64,000 nt of DNA. Source: Imbricaverruca yamaguchii (lineage: Eukaryota > Arthropoda > Thecostraca > Neoverrucidae). Position numbers and translations under genes: made by a program. The stretch spans positions 2,414,001 to 2,478,000 of the forward strand of contig JAOTOL010001623.1 in NCBI GenBank assembly GCA_034440575.1, in the 5' to 3' direction. Under the pieces are notes generated by a model. The model was not told the origin of the DNA and ran no database searches. It worked only from the letters and a program-made list of their open reading frames with translations. Positions 54,468-64,000 of this stretch are shown one piece after another. How positions within the stretch are numbered: the stretch's first letter is position 1; every line of letters starts with the position of its first letter.

Positions 54468-57394
54468 CTGAAACGGAGGCAACCTTACTATTCGCCGTCC
54501 ACCACCACCTGGGGGGGCAAACGTCTCGCAACAGGCGACCCGTCCGCTGCCCATCAACTTCACCCACGTTGCCCGCAGCCGCGACGTCGGGTCGCACGGG
54601 GATGGCTGGGATACGGGTAAATAATCGGCCGCGTAGGCAGGCGACCAGCGGAGCCATTAACGGGCGGCCGCAACAGGCCCGGCAGCGGCTTTGTTCGCGG
54701 TCGGCCTGTGCAGCGGACAGTGGCCAGCCACAGAGCCGAGCCGGAGGCTTTGGCCGAGGATTGGCTGGCCGGACCGGAACTGACGTCGAGAGCGCAGCGG
54801 CGACGTCGTCGTCTGGACCTCACGTACAATTTAACACCGTGCAAGTTGCCAACAGCACCGGTCGAAAAGAAACTTGATCTAGCTGGACCGGCGCCGCATC
54901 AATGGGAGAGTCAGCTAGCCGTCGCGCGTCTAATGCGAGCCGCACGGGCTCGGTGGCGACCATTATGCAGAATCACGCCGCAGGCTGGGCGGTGGCTTCG
55001 CGATTAATAATTCAGTCGCAATCCAATAACAATCGGCGGCTCGCAATAACTGAGAGCCCCAGTCAGCACGGTGCAGTGCCGCATGCTCTGAATAGCCGAG
55101 TGGTGTCGCCACGGGAGGCACAGAATATATCTGCCGACATGCCAGCGCCCTCTGCGCTCGATCTGTGTCACATCCCACGCCTGTTGATAATTGATCAGCC
55201 GAAACCCGCCCCCTCCTCCATTGGCGGTGAACCGTGTTCAATATTTCACGGTTAAAGCATCCCATAAAGAAAACGAGCCTTGCTCAATAAACACATAGTA
55301 AACTGGAAGCTACGTGTTACGAATTTACCTGATCAGCATTCTCGTTCCCCCAAAAATAAGCGTCTACGGATCTTTCAACCACAGACACATCCATCGCGAA
55401 AACCACGAACAAACTACTGTCCTGTCCTCCTTTTTGTCCACGATGGTTTACTCCATCTCTTTCCATTCCATTTGTCTTCTTTTCACCACCACACCATAAT
55501 TAGTTCTTGACAGAGCTAACATTGTCGGCATCCTTCGTCATTAACGCTCATTATACAACACAGCGAACTGTTGGCAATCTAGGATTGCTCGATGATCGCA
55601 CTATCCCACCAGGTCACTAGTTTGACCAACTCCTACACCACAGTGGCCGCTGCCCAAATTCATGTGCCTGACAAACCGCTCACCCCAGCTCATCTGCACC
55701 CAGTTTGTCGTGCAATTTTGGAAAAGTATTTCGTCCCGCTGCGCCATCAAAGACACTAGTTTCCACCACCTAGAAAGCTGCTGTGTTCTGCCAATAATAT
55801 AGATGCATTTAAATTACGTAACAATGTAAGTAGCAGTAAGCAGTAAGCAGTGACACCGATGGGACAATAGAGGTGAACATTAATCTCAGGCAGCATTGCA
55901 GAATATCAACAGCTTTAATGACAATTAAGCACGTTTTTACCGGATCTGCTCAGCTTACCTCTATTTCTGTTGGCGAGCGGGGGATATGGGGCGTCGAATT
56001 CCGTGCTCACTTCCACCTACAATAGTTTAGTATCAACCTGTAAGGCTATGCATAGAAATAATCGACTTCAGTGGCTCTTTACAGCTCGCACCCTCCTGAA
56101 CTTGAAACAGTTCGTGTCATTGCATTCCGAAAAAAAACAGATAACATACCAAATGTTGATGGAGTGCCACAGGGGAAATGTGATCAGCAGTTTTCCAGAT
56201 GCACGCCGTCAGCAAAACCAAAATGAAGAAAGCATCACATTTTTTCCGATCGGAGTACACGAAAATCATGTACAGCTGTGCACCCTGAAACAGTCGGTCA
56301 ACAGAGAGCACAGTAATATTGAGTGGACACTGCGGTACGAAAGTTACCCTCCCGCACAGAAAGCTCCAGAAACAGAAACCGAATGAGGACACTTCAGTTA
56401 TTGGAACTTTGTCGGCCAATTTCTCACCGTTATGCGTGTCTCAGAAAACCCACGTCCAATCCAATCATACAAACCTTTCTAAAACTAGGCGGCGGGCGGT
56501 GGAGGCGGCCCACTGTGCCGCTGGTCTCACTACAAACACATCGGCGGCGCCCTTTTTACAACTTCTATTGTTACGGCTGAACTGATAAGAAAACCGCAAT
56601 TCCGTTCGTGGATATTGACCCTGGAAAAAACGGCCATGGTTATACTAATATTTTATGTTGAGCTCGCTCCCACGTGACATGTCTCGATATGCTCGATCCA
56701 TGCATCTAACATGCATTGTGTGAACGGATTCCGTTATATTCTGAGGTGTTTGGCCGCAAGCGCAATAACTTAATGTGACAATTATTTTTAGAAATGCTTT
56801 AAAGTGCTTTCATCCTCTGGTATTACGTGTCTCCCTCATAAAGACAATATAATTGAAACGTCGTGGAAAGATCTTTGAATTTCGACCTGAAGTAATAAAT
56901 AACTCAACTGAGCTATAATTTCGCAGCATCACTTCATCCTTTTCACCAATGAAAGGCATAAATATGCTTTACGACAATGACCATCGGATTTCTCGAAGAT
57001 ATTTAAATGAGAAAAATAGCATCTATATCAACCTACACATATTCAATGATCCCGGCACATCGTTCTTCGTGACACAAATTCTGCCTCATCCCGAGTTGGT
57101 AGTGCCAAACGGTGATTTGCACAATAAGCCGCCTACTGCTTGACCAAGCCCTACATCCGAGAACGCCACCCCAGCTCAGCTACCTGACAAGTTCTACACG
57201 CATTGTCCACTGCTCCAGCTTACCTTCTTCACCAAGCCCGCACACATTGTCCACTGCCCCAACTCGCCTGCTGCACCAGCCTCCCACACACATCGTCCAC
57301 TACTCCAGCTCACCTGCCTTACCAAGCTGACACACATCGCCCACCGTCCCACTCACCTGCACGCAACTTGTTGCTTTCTACCGTCCCAACTCAC
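54468..57394 (-). other. MCM5 intron, 2927 bp
   Basis: The interval between the acceptor of the last exon and the donor at 57394. It contains GC-rich sequence (54470-54900), AT-rich sequence with short meaningless frames (55280-57100), and a 40-46-bp tandem repeat next to the donor (57183-57400). No second gene is recognised inside it. Confidence 0.85.
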
Positions 57395-57402
57395 CTGTTT
57401 GA
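57183..57402 (-). repeat. Tandem repeat of the MCM5 splice-donor region
   Basis: Units of about 39-46 bp (+ strand) each carry a version of the real donor 'cccaactcacctg' (57386-57398): 'ccagcttacctt' (57215), 'cccaactcgcctg' (57258), 'ccagctcacctg' (57305) and 'cccactcacctg' (57348). On the minus strand these read AG|GTAAGC, AG|GCGAGT, AG|GTGAGC and AG|GTGAGT. Confidence 0.75.
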
Positions 57403-57665
57403 CGAAGTCCTGTATCACGGCCTGCTCAGAGACCTGGGAGCCGACGGCGAAGCGCCGCTTGATCTGACGCTCGATGTGCACCAGCATGTCGTGGTCCTCT
57501 TGGGTGGTGAAGCCCTCGGCGCCGGCCAGCCCGCCGGACGTGGCCGCCTCCAGGGTCGACACGTGGAACAGGCGTAGCGCCTCGTCCACGTCAGACTCCA
57601 CGGCGAACGGCCGCAGGCGCATCTTGGCCTGCGACTCGGACACGCGCACGACCGCCTCCAGCTGC
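57395..57665 (-). CDS. MCM5: MCM5, penultimate coding exon
   Basis: The 271-bp exon reads '[20 protein letters not shown]', then '[13 protein letters not shown]', '[20 protein letters not shown]' and '[19 protein letters not shown]'. It is an unbroken match to the MCM5 region that spans the end of the AAA+ lid and the start of the winged-helix domain. The acceptor is 'gtacacag' (ending at 57666) and the donor is a consensus CAG|GTGAGT at 57395/57394. The first base completes an Arg codon split with the upstream exon. That Arg lies in the T-x-R-x-L-E motif and corresponds to the sensor-2 arginine of MCM ATPases. The product helps hydrolyse ATP to unwind DNA ahead of the replication fork. Confidence 0.96.
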
Positions 57666-57714
57666 CTGTGTACGTCCAGCATCGGCATTATGACGTGCTA
57701 CGGCGGCCGTGGGA

Positions 57715-58497
57715 TATGATGGCGGAGGGGAGGTGCTATGGTGCACGTCACATAACGGGAATATGATGGCGGAGGGGAGGTGCTATGGTGCGCGTCACAT
57801 CACGGGAATATGATGGCGGTGGGGAAGTGCTATGGTGCGCGTCACATCATGGGGATATGGCGGTGGGGAGGCGCTCTGGTGCGTGTCACATCATGGGGAT
57901 ATGATGGTTGTAGGGAAGTGCTATGGTGCGTGTCACATCATGGGGATATGATGGTTGTGGGGAGGAGCTATGGTGCGTGTCACATGGGGATATGATGACG
58001 GTGGGGAAGTGCTATGGTGCGTGTCACATGGGGATATGATGACGGTGGGGAAGTGCTATGGTGCGTGTCACATCATGGGGATATGATGGTTGTAGGGAGG
58101 AGCTATGGTGCGTGTCACATCATGGGGATATGATGGTTGTAGGGAGGCGCTATGGTGCGTGTCACATCATGGGGATATGATGACGGTAGGGAGGTGCTAT
58201 GGTGCGTGTCACATCATGGGGATATGATGGTTGTAGGGAGGCGCTATGGTGCGTGTCACATCATGGGGATATGATGACGGTGGGGAAGTGCTATGGTGCG
58301 TGTCACATCACGGGAATATGATGACGGTGGGGAGGTGCTATGGTGCGTGTCACATCATGGGGATATGATGACGGTGGGGAGGTGCTCTGGTGGGTGTCAC
58401 ATCATGGGGATATGATGGTTGTAGGGAGGCGCCATGGTGCGTGTCACATCATGGGGATACGAAGGTTGTAGGGGGGGGGGCGTCATGGTGCGTGTCC
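57715..58497. repeat. Minisatellite, 47-bp unit
   Basis: About sixteen units of 'gtgcgtgtcacatcatgggg' followed by 'atatgatggttgtagggaggcgctatg', with units lacking 'atca' near 57985 and 58025. It lies inside an MCM5 intron. Confidence 0.95.
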
Positions 58498-59080
58498 TAC
58501 CATTGGCACATGATGGCGGTCTTATGGGTATCACGAGCACCGATGCACCTTACGGCCATTTGCCAGGGTTCACAAAGGAGTGTGCATGGCAAGCTAATTT
58601 TACATAGACTGTGTGTTCAGCCGGTATTATCATAATCGTGTAAGTTGGCGAATGAAATGCATTAGCATGCTAGTCTGGTCATATTTTGAGTTTGCATTAT
58701 AACGGCAAATTGGGTACGGTTTTCGGTCAGCACTGCCGATTCATGCATTTCCGGTATGGTATGACTACTGGACGTCAATGCGTAATCTATGCATAGTTTT
58801 CGTGCGCTGGTGAAGATGAGAGAGCGAACTCAACCAGTGACATTACAGTTTTTCCTTTATTCACGATACCTCATTCATTCCGCATCATATGCAGCCTTTT
58901 CACAGTACCATCCTGCCAGTCTTGGTGTGGACCGCGTTCCAGGAACATGAAGCGTTCTGTACAGTGGATTATACTGATTGTCTTGCATAATGCTTTAGGG
59001 TTTGCAAAACAAATGTACCAGCATTGCGGTTGAGAGGTTGCTTCCTCGAGTGGCGGCCGGCCAATTAACACGCGCACGTC
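58498..59080. other. Intronic sequence without recognised features
   Basis: No gene, RNA or repeat is recognised. The interval is part of the MCM5 intron. Confidence 0.4.
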
Positions 59081-59081
59081 C

Positions 59082-59106
59082 GAGGGAGGGGGGGGCAGAT
59101 ATTTGC
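59082..59106. repeat. G/C hairpin (GGGGGCA...TGCCCCC)
   Basis: 'gggggcagatatttgccccc' has 7-bp arms around a 6-base loop. Two related hairpins lie at about 60013-60039 and 60191-60219. Confidence 0.75.
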
Positions 59107-59215
59107 CCCCTGCGGTATTTCTTAATTTGCCGCCATACTAATGTAGTTAGCAAGGCCAAACCTCGCATGGCTGCTCATTAGTATTTTCCGAATATCCTCA
59201 TACATTTTTAACCGT

Positions 59216-59931
59216 GGGTCACCTTGGGTCAGGTCACTAGGTTGGGCGAAGTGACCCAACTACACTCTGAGTTCTAGGTGGCATAACTTCCACAACAATT
59301 CAGTGATTGATTTCAAACTGATAACACGTCATGATCTCACCAGGGACCATATGTATATCATATTTTTTTTCGTAGCATTGACCTGAGATCAGGTCGCAGC
59401 CATGGCTTCCCCATTATAGGGCTATGGAAAAATATACGAATGTTTCCTGGTTACATATTTGCTCTCGGAATGATCTCACAACGGCTGTGGCGTGTAGTTG
59501 GGAGCTATACTCAATGTTACCGCTGACATTTTTCCTCAGTGACCTCACCAAGGTCACCTGAGGTCACCTGAGATCACCACACATTTCTGCGCATTATATC
59601 GCACCGCATTGAGCTAGAAAGCAGAAATTACCGTCATTGTGCTTATATCGTGTCGATTGATACATTACATGTCCTCCTTAGGCTACTTCATCACCTTGAC
59701 CTGAGGTCATAAATTCGGTTGACCTGACCTTAAATCACACCGCCTCATGTCGATAGCACATTTCAAGGACTGTCGAATAGCGTTCGCCGTTTGTTTCTAT
59801 CTGTTACAGGTCCTGATACATGTGTCAATGTGTGAGTTCCACACGATCCGGTCAAATTTTACCTATGTGACCCGGATACCTGAATATTGACCTAAGCGAA
59901 AAAAAAATGACCCAGCGGAAAAAAATGACCT
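59216..59931. promoter_or_regulatory. Cluster of AGGTCA/TGACCT half-sites
   Basis: About fifteen RGGTCA or TGACCY words lie within about 715 bp, at 59216, 59226, 59231, 59252, 59379, 59540, 59551, 59561, 59697, 59704, 59720, 59725, 59868, 59888, 59908 and 59926 (start positions). 59551-59576 reads AGGTCA-cctg-AGGTCA-cctg-AGATCA, a DR4-type arrangement. 59697-59709 is TGACCT-g-AGGTCA. These are nuclear-receptor half-sites by sequence. They may instead be the words of a decayed interspersed repeat. Confidence 0.55.
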
Positions 59932-60012
59932 AGACACTTTCGATAGAGCCTGTCACCAGCTATCCAACGCCGTTTTCCGTTTGTGGCTAGCTAGCATAGT
60001 TCTAGAGATCTT

Positions 60013-60219
60013 AGGGGTGGGGGCAGACATCTACCCCCCGGACATGCGAAGTTGGCGCGGATCGCCGGACGTACGAGTATTAAGCAAATGTTAGTCGACA
60101 ATTCAAATTTATCCCATTTTTCCGTAGAGTTCAATACAGCTGCAATCTCCACTCCAAATTTTGTATTTCTAGTTTCAGTAGCTGCCAAGATCTTAGGGGG
60201 AGGGGAGACCACCCCCTCC
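60013..60219. repeat. Two further G/C hairpins
   Basis: 'gtgggggcagacatctaccc' (from 60014) has facing G and C runs. 'ggggaggggagaccacccc' with 'ctcccc' (from 60195) has 9-bp arms around 'agacca'. Both share the form of the 59082 hairpin. Confidence 0.6.
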
Positions 60220-60541
60220 CCGGCTCGCGCAATGCGAGGTCCTCCCGAGCGTCACCAAAAGACGCTTCGGACGTAATGTGAATTACGCCGCAAGTCTGAA
60301 GGGTCTTCCTAATCGGACAATTTCCTCACAGTATATTTAGTACTCTGGGCCCATTTCCCCATGCCAGTACTTACCATCCTATACCCTGCTCTTACCATCC
60401 TATACCCTGCCTGTCTCCACGGCACTACCACCAATCGCCTCCCTCTTATTCTCTCCACCCCACTCATCATCTCCGCCAAGTATCATTTCCCACCTTTGCT
60501 TTCTCCTGACCGCCCCTAGCCCCTGCCCCACCAGTAACTAC

Positions 60542-60670
60542 CGGACGGTGATGGGGATGGCGAGTCGTTTCTCGGACTGGTTCTCGTGCTCGCGGGCGCC
60601 GCCGCGCATCAGCACATAGCGGTTCTTCAGCTTCTCGGCGGCCGACTCGGAAACGCGCGGACCGCAGTGA
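60542..60670 (-). CDS. MCM5: MCM5, antepenultimate coding exon
   Basis: The minus strand reads '[20 protein letters not shown]', '[16 protein letters not shown]' and 'IPITVR'. This matches the MCM5 segment that leads into the AAA+ lid with the sensor-2 arginine. The acceptor is 'ccgttgcag' (ending at 60671). The donor follows 'accgtccg' with GTAGTT at 60541. The exon is 129 bp, beginning with the third base of a codon and ending with two bases of the Arg codon that the next exon completes. The three exons together encode about 166 residues, the last fifth of a normal MCM5 of about 730. The upstream exons are not found before 64000. Confidence 0.94.
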
Positions 60671-60726
60671 CTGCAACGGAGGCACGGCACGCGAGGTAAC
60701 ACCACGGTGCGCGACGCACGGAATCA

Positions 60727-61125
60727 CAGCTGACACTGTCAGACGGGGACCACCTGTGAAGTGTGACCAACTGTGAAGTGTGACCACCTGTGAAGTGTGA
60801 GCTCCTGTGGAGTGTGACCACCTGTGAAGTGTGATCACGTTAAGTGTGACCATCTGTGAAGTGTGGCCATCTGTGAAGTGTGGCCATCTGTGAAGTGTGG
60901 CCATCTGTGAAGTGCAACCACCTGTGGAGTGCAACCACCTGTGGAGTGTGACCACCTGTGAAGTGTGGCCATCTGTGAAGTGTGACCACCTGTGGAGTGT
61001 GACCATCTGTGGAGTGTGACCACCTGTGGAGTGTGCCCACATGTGAAGTGTGACCACCTGTGGAGTGTGACCACCTGTGGAGTGTGTCCACATGTGAAGT
61101 GTGACCATCTGTGAAGTGTGACACG
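60727..61125. repeat. Minisatellite, 17-bp unit
   Basis: About 23 units of 'gtgtgaccacctgtgaa' with GTGGA/GTGAA and CCATCTG variants. It would lie in the next upstream MCM5 intron. Confidence 0.95.
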
Positions 61126-61137
61126 GATGTCCGACTG

Positions 61138-61300
61138 CTGTGTCGACTTGAAACAAACCACCAAACAACTCCAGATAAAACAACAATCCACCAAACAATT
61201 CCGGGTCCAACAACGATCCACGAAACAACTCCAGGTTAAACAATAAACCACCACATAAATCCAAACAACTCCGGATCCAACAACAAACCACAGGTCTATT
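61138..61300. repeat. Degenerate repeat, about 25 bp, ACCACCAAACAACTCC type
   Basis: Five to six loose units of 'ccaccaaacaactccagata' type, alternating with 'aaacaacaat' stretches. Confidence 0.75.
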
Positions 61301-62300
61301 TGGCCCATGAATTAACTACCACGTACATAGCGAATACAACAGACGGACAAGTCAAACACGTAAATAACGGAACAGTACTCACGTACGGCTGGACGATAAA
61401 CACTGCCCAAGCGATCGAGGATACCCTTCACCATGGTGGTACGGTCACCCACAAGGGAGCATGCGCCACACGCGAGCCTCGATCGCCCACAAGGGAGGAC
61501 GCGCCACACGCGAGCCTCGACCACCATAAGTCACCCACCACGTCACTGGTGAGCCCGACCCTCACGCCAAGTGTGCGTAGCGCGACGCACACAGCCCGTC
61601 GTCGGTCACCAAACACCTGGAGCGGGTGTGAAATTGGCGCCGACACGACCACGCAGAACAGCCGGTCAGCCAATTACCGGGACTTTACAATATTTAACCA
61701 TCGACTCTACAGATGAAGAACCGAGCTTCTCAGGAACAGCGAAAATTGGGAATAAAGCACGGGATGAGCAATGAAGGATAAAAACCCTAAGATACGTCTG
61801 TCACTTAAGTCACTTCCATTGTACATTGGTGACAACGGTCAGCTACCATGACTGCCTGCAGCATACATGCGAGAAAATCACGAAAATCTCCGAGGATGGA
61901 AAACTATACTTCTTTTAACTGGAAATTTTCAGGTCACGTTCTGGGAGGGCTCGTATCATTCTGCGTGACATATCAGCAGACGGGCCCGCATGAAGATTCC
62001 CTCCAACCCGGCCCAGAATATCCTCTCACCCTTGCTGACATGCACAGATCGGTGAGATCGGGGAGCGGACGGGGGGCGGCGGTCTGTCACATTAATGACA
62101 CGACCAGCAGACCCCCACCGGACGGAATGGTTCACAACGGCCGGGCCGGAATAGACCTCCAGTCGGGCTGCACAAGTTCATAGCAGAACTTGGTTGGAAG
62201 AGGTGTCACGGAGAACGATTCGCGGCCGACAGCAGCCAAAGCAGTTGATGAGATGGCGCAAAAAAAAATACAGCAACGGTGAGACGGACCCTCAATAAAA
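61301..62300. other. Spacer, nothing recognised; one 46-bp tandem duplication
   Basis: 'cccacaagggagcatgcgcc' with 'acacgcgagcctcga' is repeated at about 61448 and 61489. Minus-strand frames here were checked for further MCM5 exons and none was found. Confidence 0.4.
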
Positions 62301-62309
62301 TACAGCACC

Positions 62310-63815
62310 GACCGTCAGGCGGAGCCTCCTGTGCCATACAGCACAGCCAGGCGGAGCCTCCTGTATCATACAACACCGACCGTCAGGTGGAGCCTCCTGT
62401 GCCATGCAGCACAGCCAGGCGGAGCCTCCTGTATCATACAACACCGACCGTCAGGTGGAACCTCCTGTGCCATGCAGCACAGCCAGGCGGAGCCTCCTGT
62501 GCCATACAGCACAGCCAGGCGGAGCCTCCTGTATCATACAACACCGACCGTCAGGTGGAGCCTCCTGTGCCATGCAGCACAGCCAGGCGGAGCCTCCTGT
62601 ATCATACAACACCGACCGTCAGGCGGAGCCTCCTGTGCCATGCAGCACAGCCAGGCGGAGCCTCCTGTATCATACAACACCGACCGTCAGGTGGAGCCTC
62701 CTGTGCCATGCAGCACAGCCAGGCGGAGCCTCCTGTATCATACAACACAGTCAGGCGGAGCCTCCTGTATCATACAGCACAGCCAGGCGGAGCCTCCTGT
62801 ATCATACAACACAGTCAGGCGGAGCCTCCTGTATCATACAGCACAGCCAGGCGGAGCCTCCTGTATCATACAACACCGACAGTCAGGCGGAGCCGCCTGT
62901 GTCATACAGCACAGCCAGGCGGAGCCTCCTGTATCATACAACACACACAGTCAGGCGGAGCCGCCTGTGTCATACAGCACAGCCAGGCGGAGCCTCCTGT
63001 ATCATACAACACCGACTGTCAGGCGGAGCCTCCTGTATCATACAACACAGTCAGGCGGAGCCTCCTGTATCATACAGCACAGCCAGGCGGAGCCTCCTGT
63101 ATCATACAACACCGACAGTCAGGCGGAGCCGCCTGTGTCATACAGCACAGCCAGGCGGAGCCTCCTGTATCATACAACACACACAGTCAGGCGGAGCCGC
63201 CTGTATCATACAGCACAGCCAGGCGGAGCCTCCTGTATCATACAACACAGTCAGGCGGAGCCTCCTGTATCATACAGCACAGCCAGGCGGAGCCTCCTGC
63301 ATCATACAACACCGACAGTCAGGCGGAGCCTCCTGTATCATATAACACCGACCGTCAGGCGAAGCCTCATGTGCCATACAGCACAGCCAAGCGGAGCCTC
63401 CTGTATCATACAACACCGACAGTCAGGCGGAGTCGCCTGTGTCATACAGCACAGCCAGGCGGAGCCTCCTGTATCATACAACACCGACAGTCAGGCGGAG
63501 CCTCCTGTGCCATACAGCACAGCCAGGCGGAGCCTCCTGTATCATACAACACCGACAGTCAGGCGGAGTCTCCTGTATCATACAGCACAGCCAGGCGGAG
63601 CCTCCTGTATCATACAACACCGACAGTCAGGCGGAACCTCCTGTGCCATACAGGACAGCCAGGCGGAGCCTCCTGTATCATACAACACCGACAGTCAGGC
63701 GGAGCCGCCTGTGTCATACAGCACAGCCAGGCGGAGCCTCCTGTATCATACAACACCGACAGTCAGGCGGAGCCTCCTGTGTCATACAGCACCGACAATC
63801 AAGCGGATCATCCTA
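62310..63815. repeat. Minisatellite, dimeric 36 + 32-bp unit
   Basis: About 44 units that mostly alternate between 'cagtcaggcggagcctcctg' plus 'tatcatacaacaccga' and 'cagccaggcggagcctcctg' plus 'tatcatacagca', giving a 68-bp dimer. A 500-codon + strand frame through it results from stop-free repeats. Confidence 0.96.
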
Positions 63816-64000
63816 TGCCGCGCTGTAGTATAGTATTATACACATGGTACTACAAAATGAAACAAAAACAAAAACACAACGAAGCGAAGCGAAATTTGAA
63901 TACAAGGCTTTCAGTGTCACAATTTCGCTACCACGAAGAAAACACTAAGCATAAAACCAGCATCACTGTCAGCATGAAGTCCCAAGTAGTTCCTGGGAGA
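63816..64000. other. Right edge, nothing recognised
   Basis: No recognised feature. A short run of 'gaagcgaagcga' lies near 63882. Confidence 0.4.

Larger units (their letters stand above)
57666..60541 (-). other. MCM5 intron, 2876 bp
   Basis: Lies between the acceptor at 57666 and the donor at 60541. It contains the 47-bp minisatellite (57715-58497), the cluster of AGGTCA half-sites (59216-59931) and three G/C hairpins (59082, 60013, 60191). No coding sequence is recognised inside it. Confidence 0.88.

Noticed and set aside
60671..64000. Further upstream MCM5 exons
   Set aside because: Minus-strand frames were read for the segment that precedes 'CGPR' in MCM5 and none was found. The next exon probably lies outside the window.

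Overview
The window looks like nuclear DNA of an invertebrate animal, not bacterial or organellar. It holds spliced exons of an animal-type MCM5 gene with canonical GT/AG borders, decayed retroelements of several classes (CR1-like and other non-LTR, DIRS-like, a possible Penelope-like remnant), a mariner-type MITE, dinucleotide microsatellites, and a very large load of minisatellites. I cannot name the species. The mix of elements would fit a marine invertebrate or an arthropod-like lineage, but that is inference.

Layout. 1-5.9 kb: a degenerate A-rich repeat, a 5'-truncated CR1-like LINE, then a longer CR1-like LINE on the + strand with a broken ORF2. 6.4-10.3 kb: a second non-LTR element on the - strand, with endonuclease, RT and C-terminal parts in several frames. 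11.2-13.1 kb: microsatellites, a possible Penelope-like RT remnant and a LINE C-terminal remnant. 14.5-19.9 kb: a string of unrelated minisatellites, the last of which puts a CRE-type TGACGTCA in almost every 43-bp unit. 21.6-22.0 kb: a C/A-rich open frame of unknown origin. 24.1-28.3 kb: a 43-bp satellite of about 96 units, followed by a 24/26-bp array to 29.5 kb. 31.4-31.8 kb: a mariner-type MITE whose unoccupied paralogous site lies nearby at 32.1 kb. 32.2-32.6 kb: a C2H2 zinc-finger remnant. 36.9-38.2 kb: an internally deleted LINE bracketed by a 14-bp direct repeat. 38.7-45.4 kb: more arrays and another RT remnant. 45.9-47.1 kb: a DIRS-like RT/RNase H remnant. 47.6-48.9 kb: a segment bounded by inverted repeats. 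49.3-54.0 kb: more arrays.

The one convincing host gene is MCM5 (replicative helicase subunit) on the - strand. Its last three coding exons lie at 60542-60670, 57395-57665 and 54366-54467, and the rest of the gene would lie beyond the right edge. The introns are about 2.9 kb each and are largely filled by repeats, including a 47-bp minisatellite, a cluster of AGGTCA half-sites and a short tandem array that repeats the splice donor.

Tandem arrays make up roughly a quarter of the window. They give long multi-frame open reading frames that I do not regard as genes. Several retroelement frames are broken at perfect inverted duplications, which suggests templated (template-switch) mutations.
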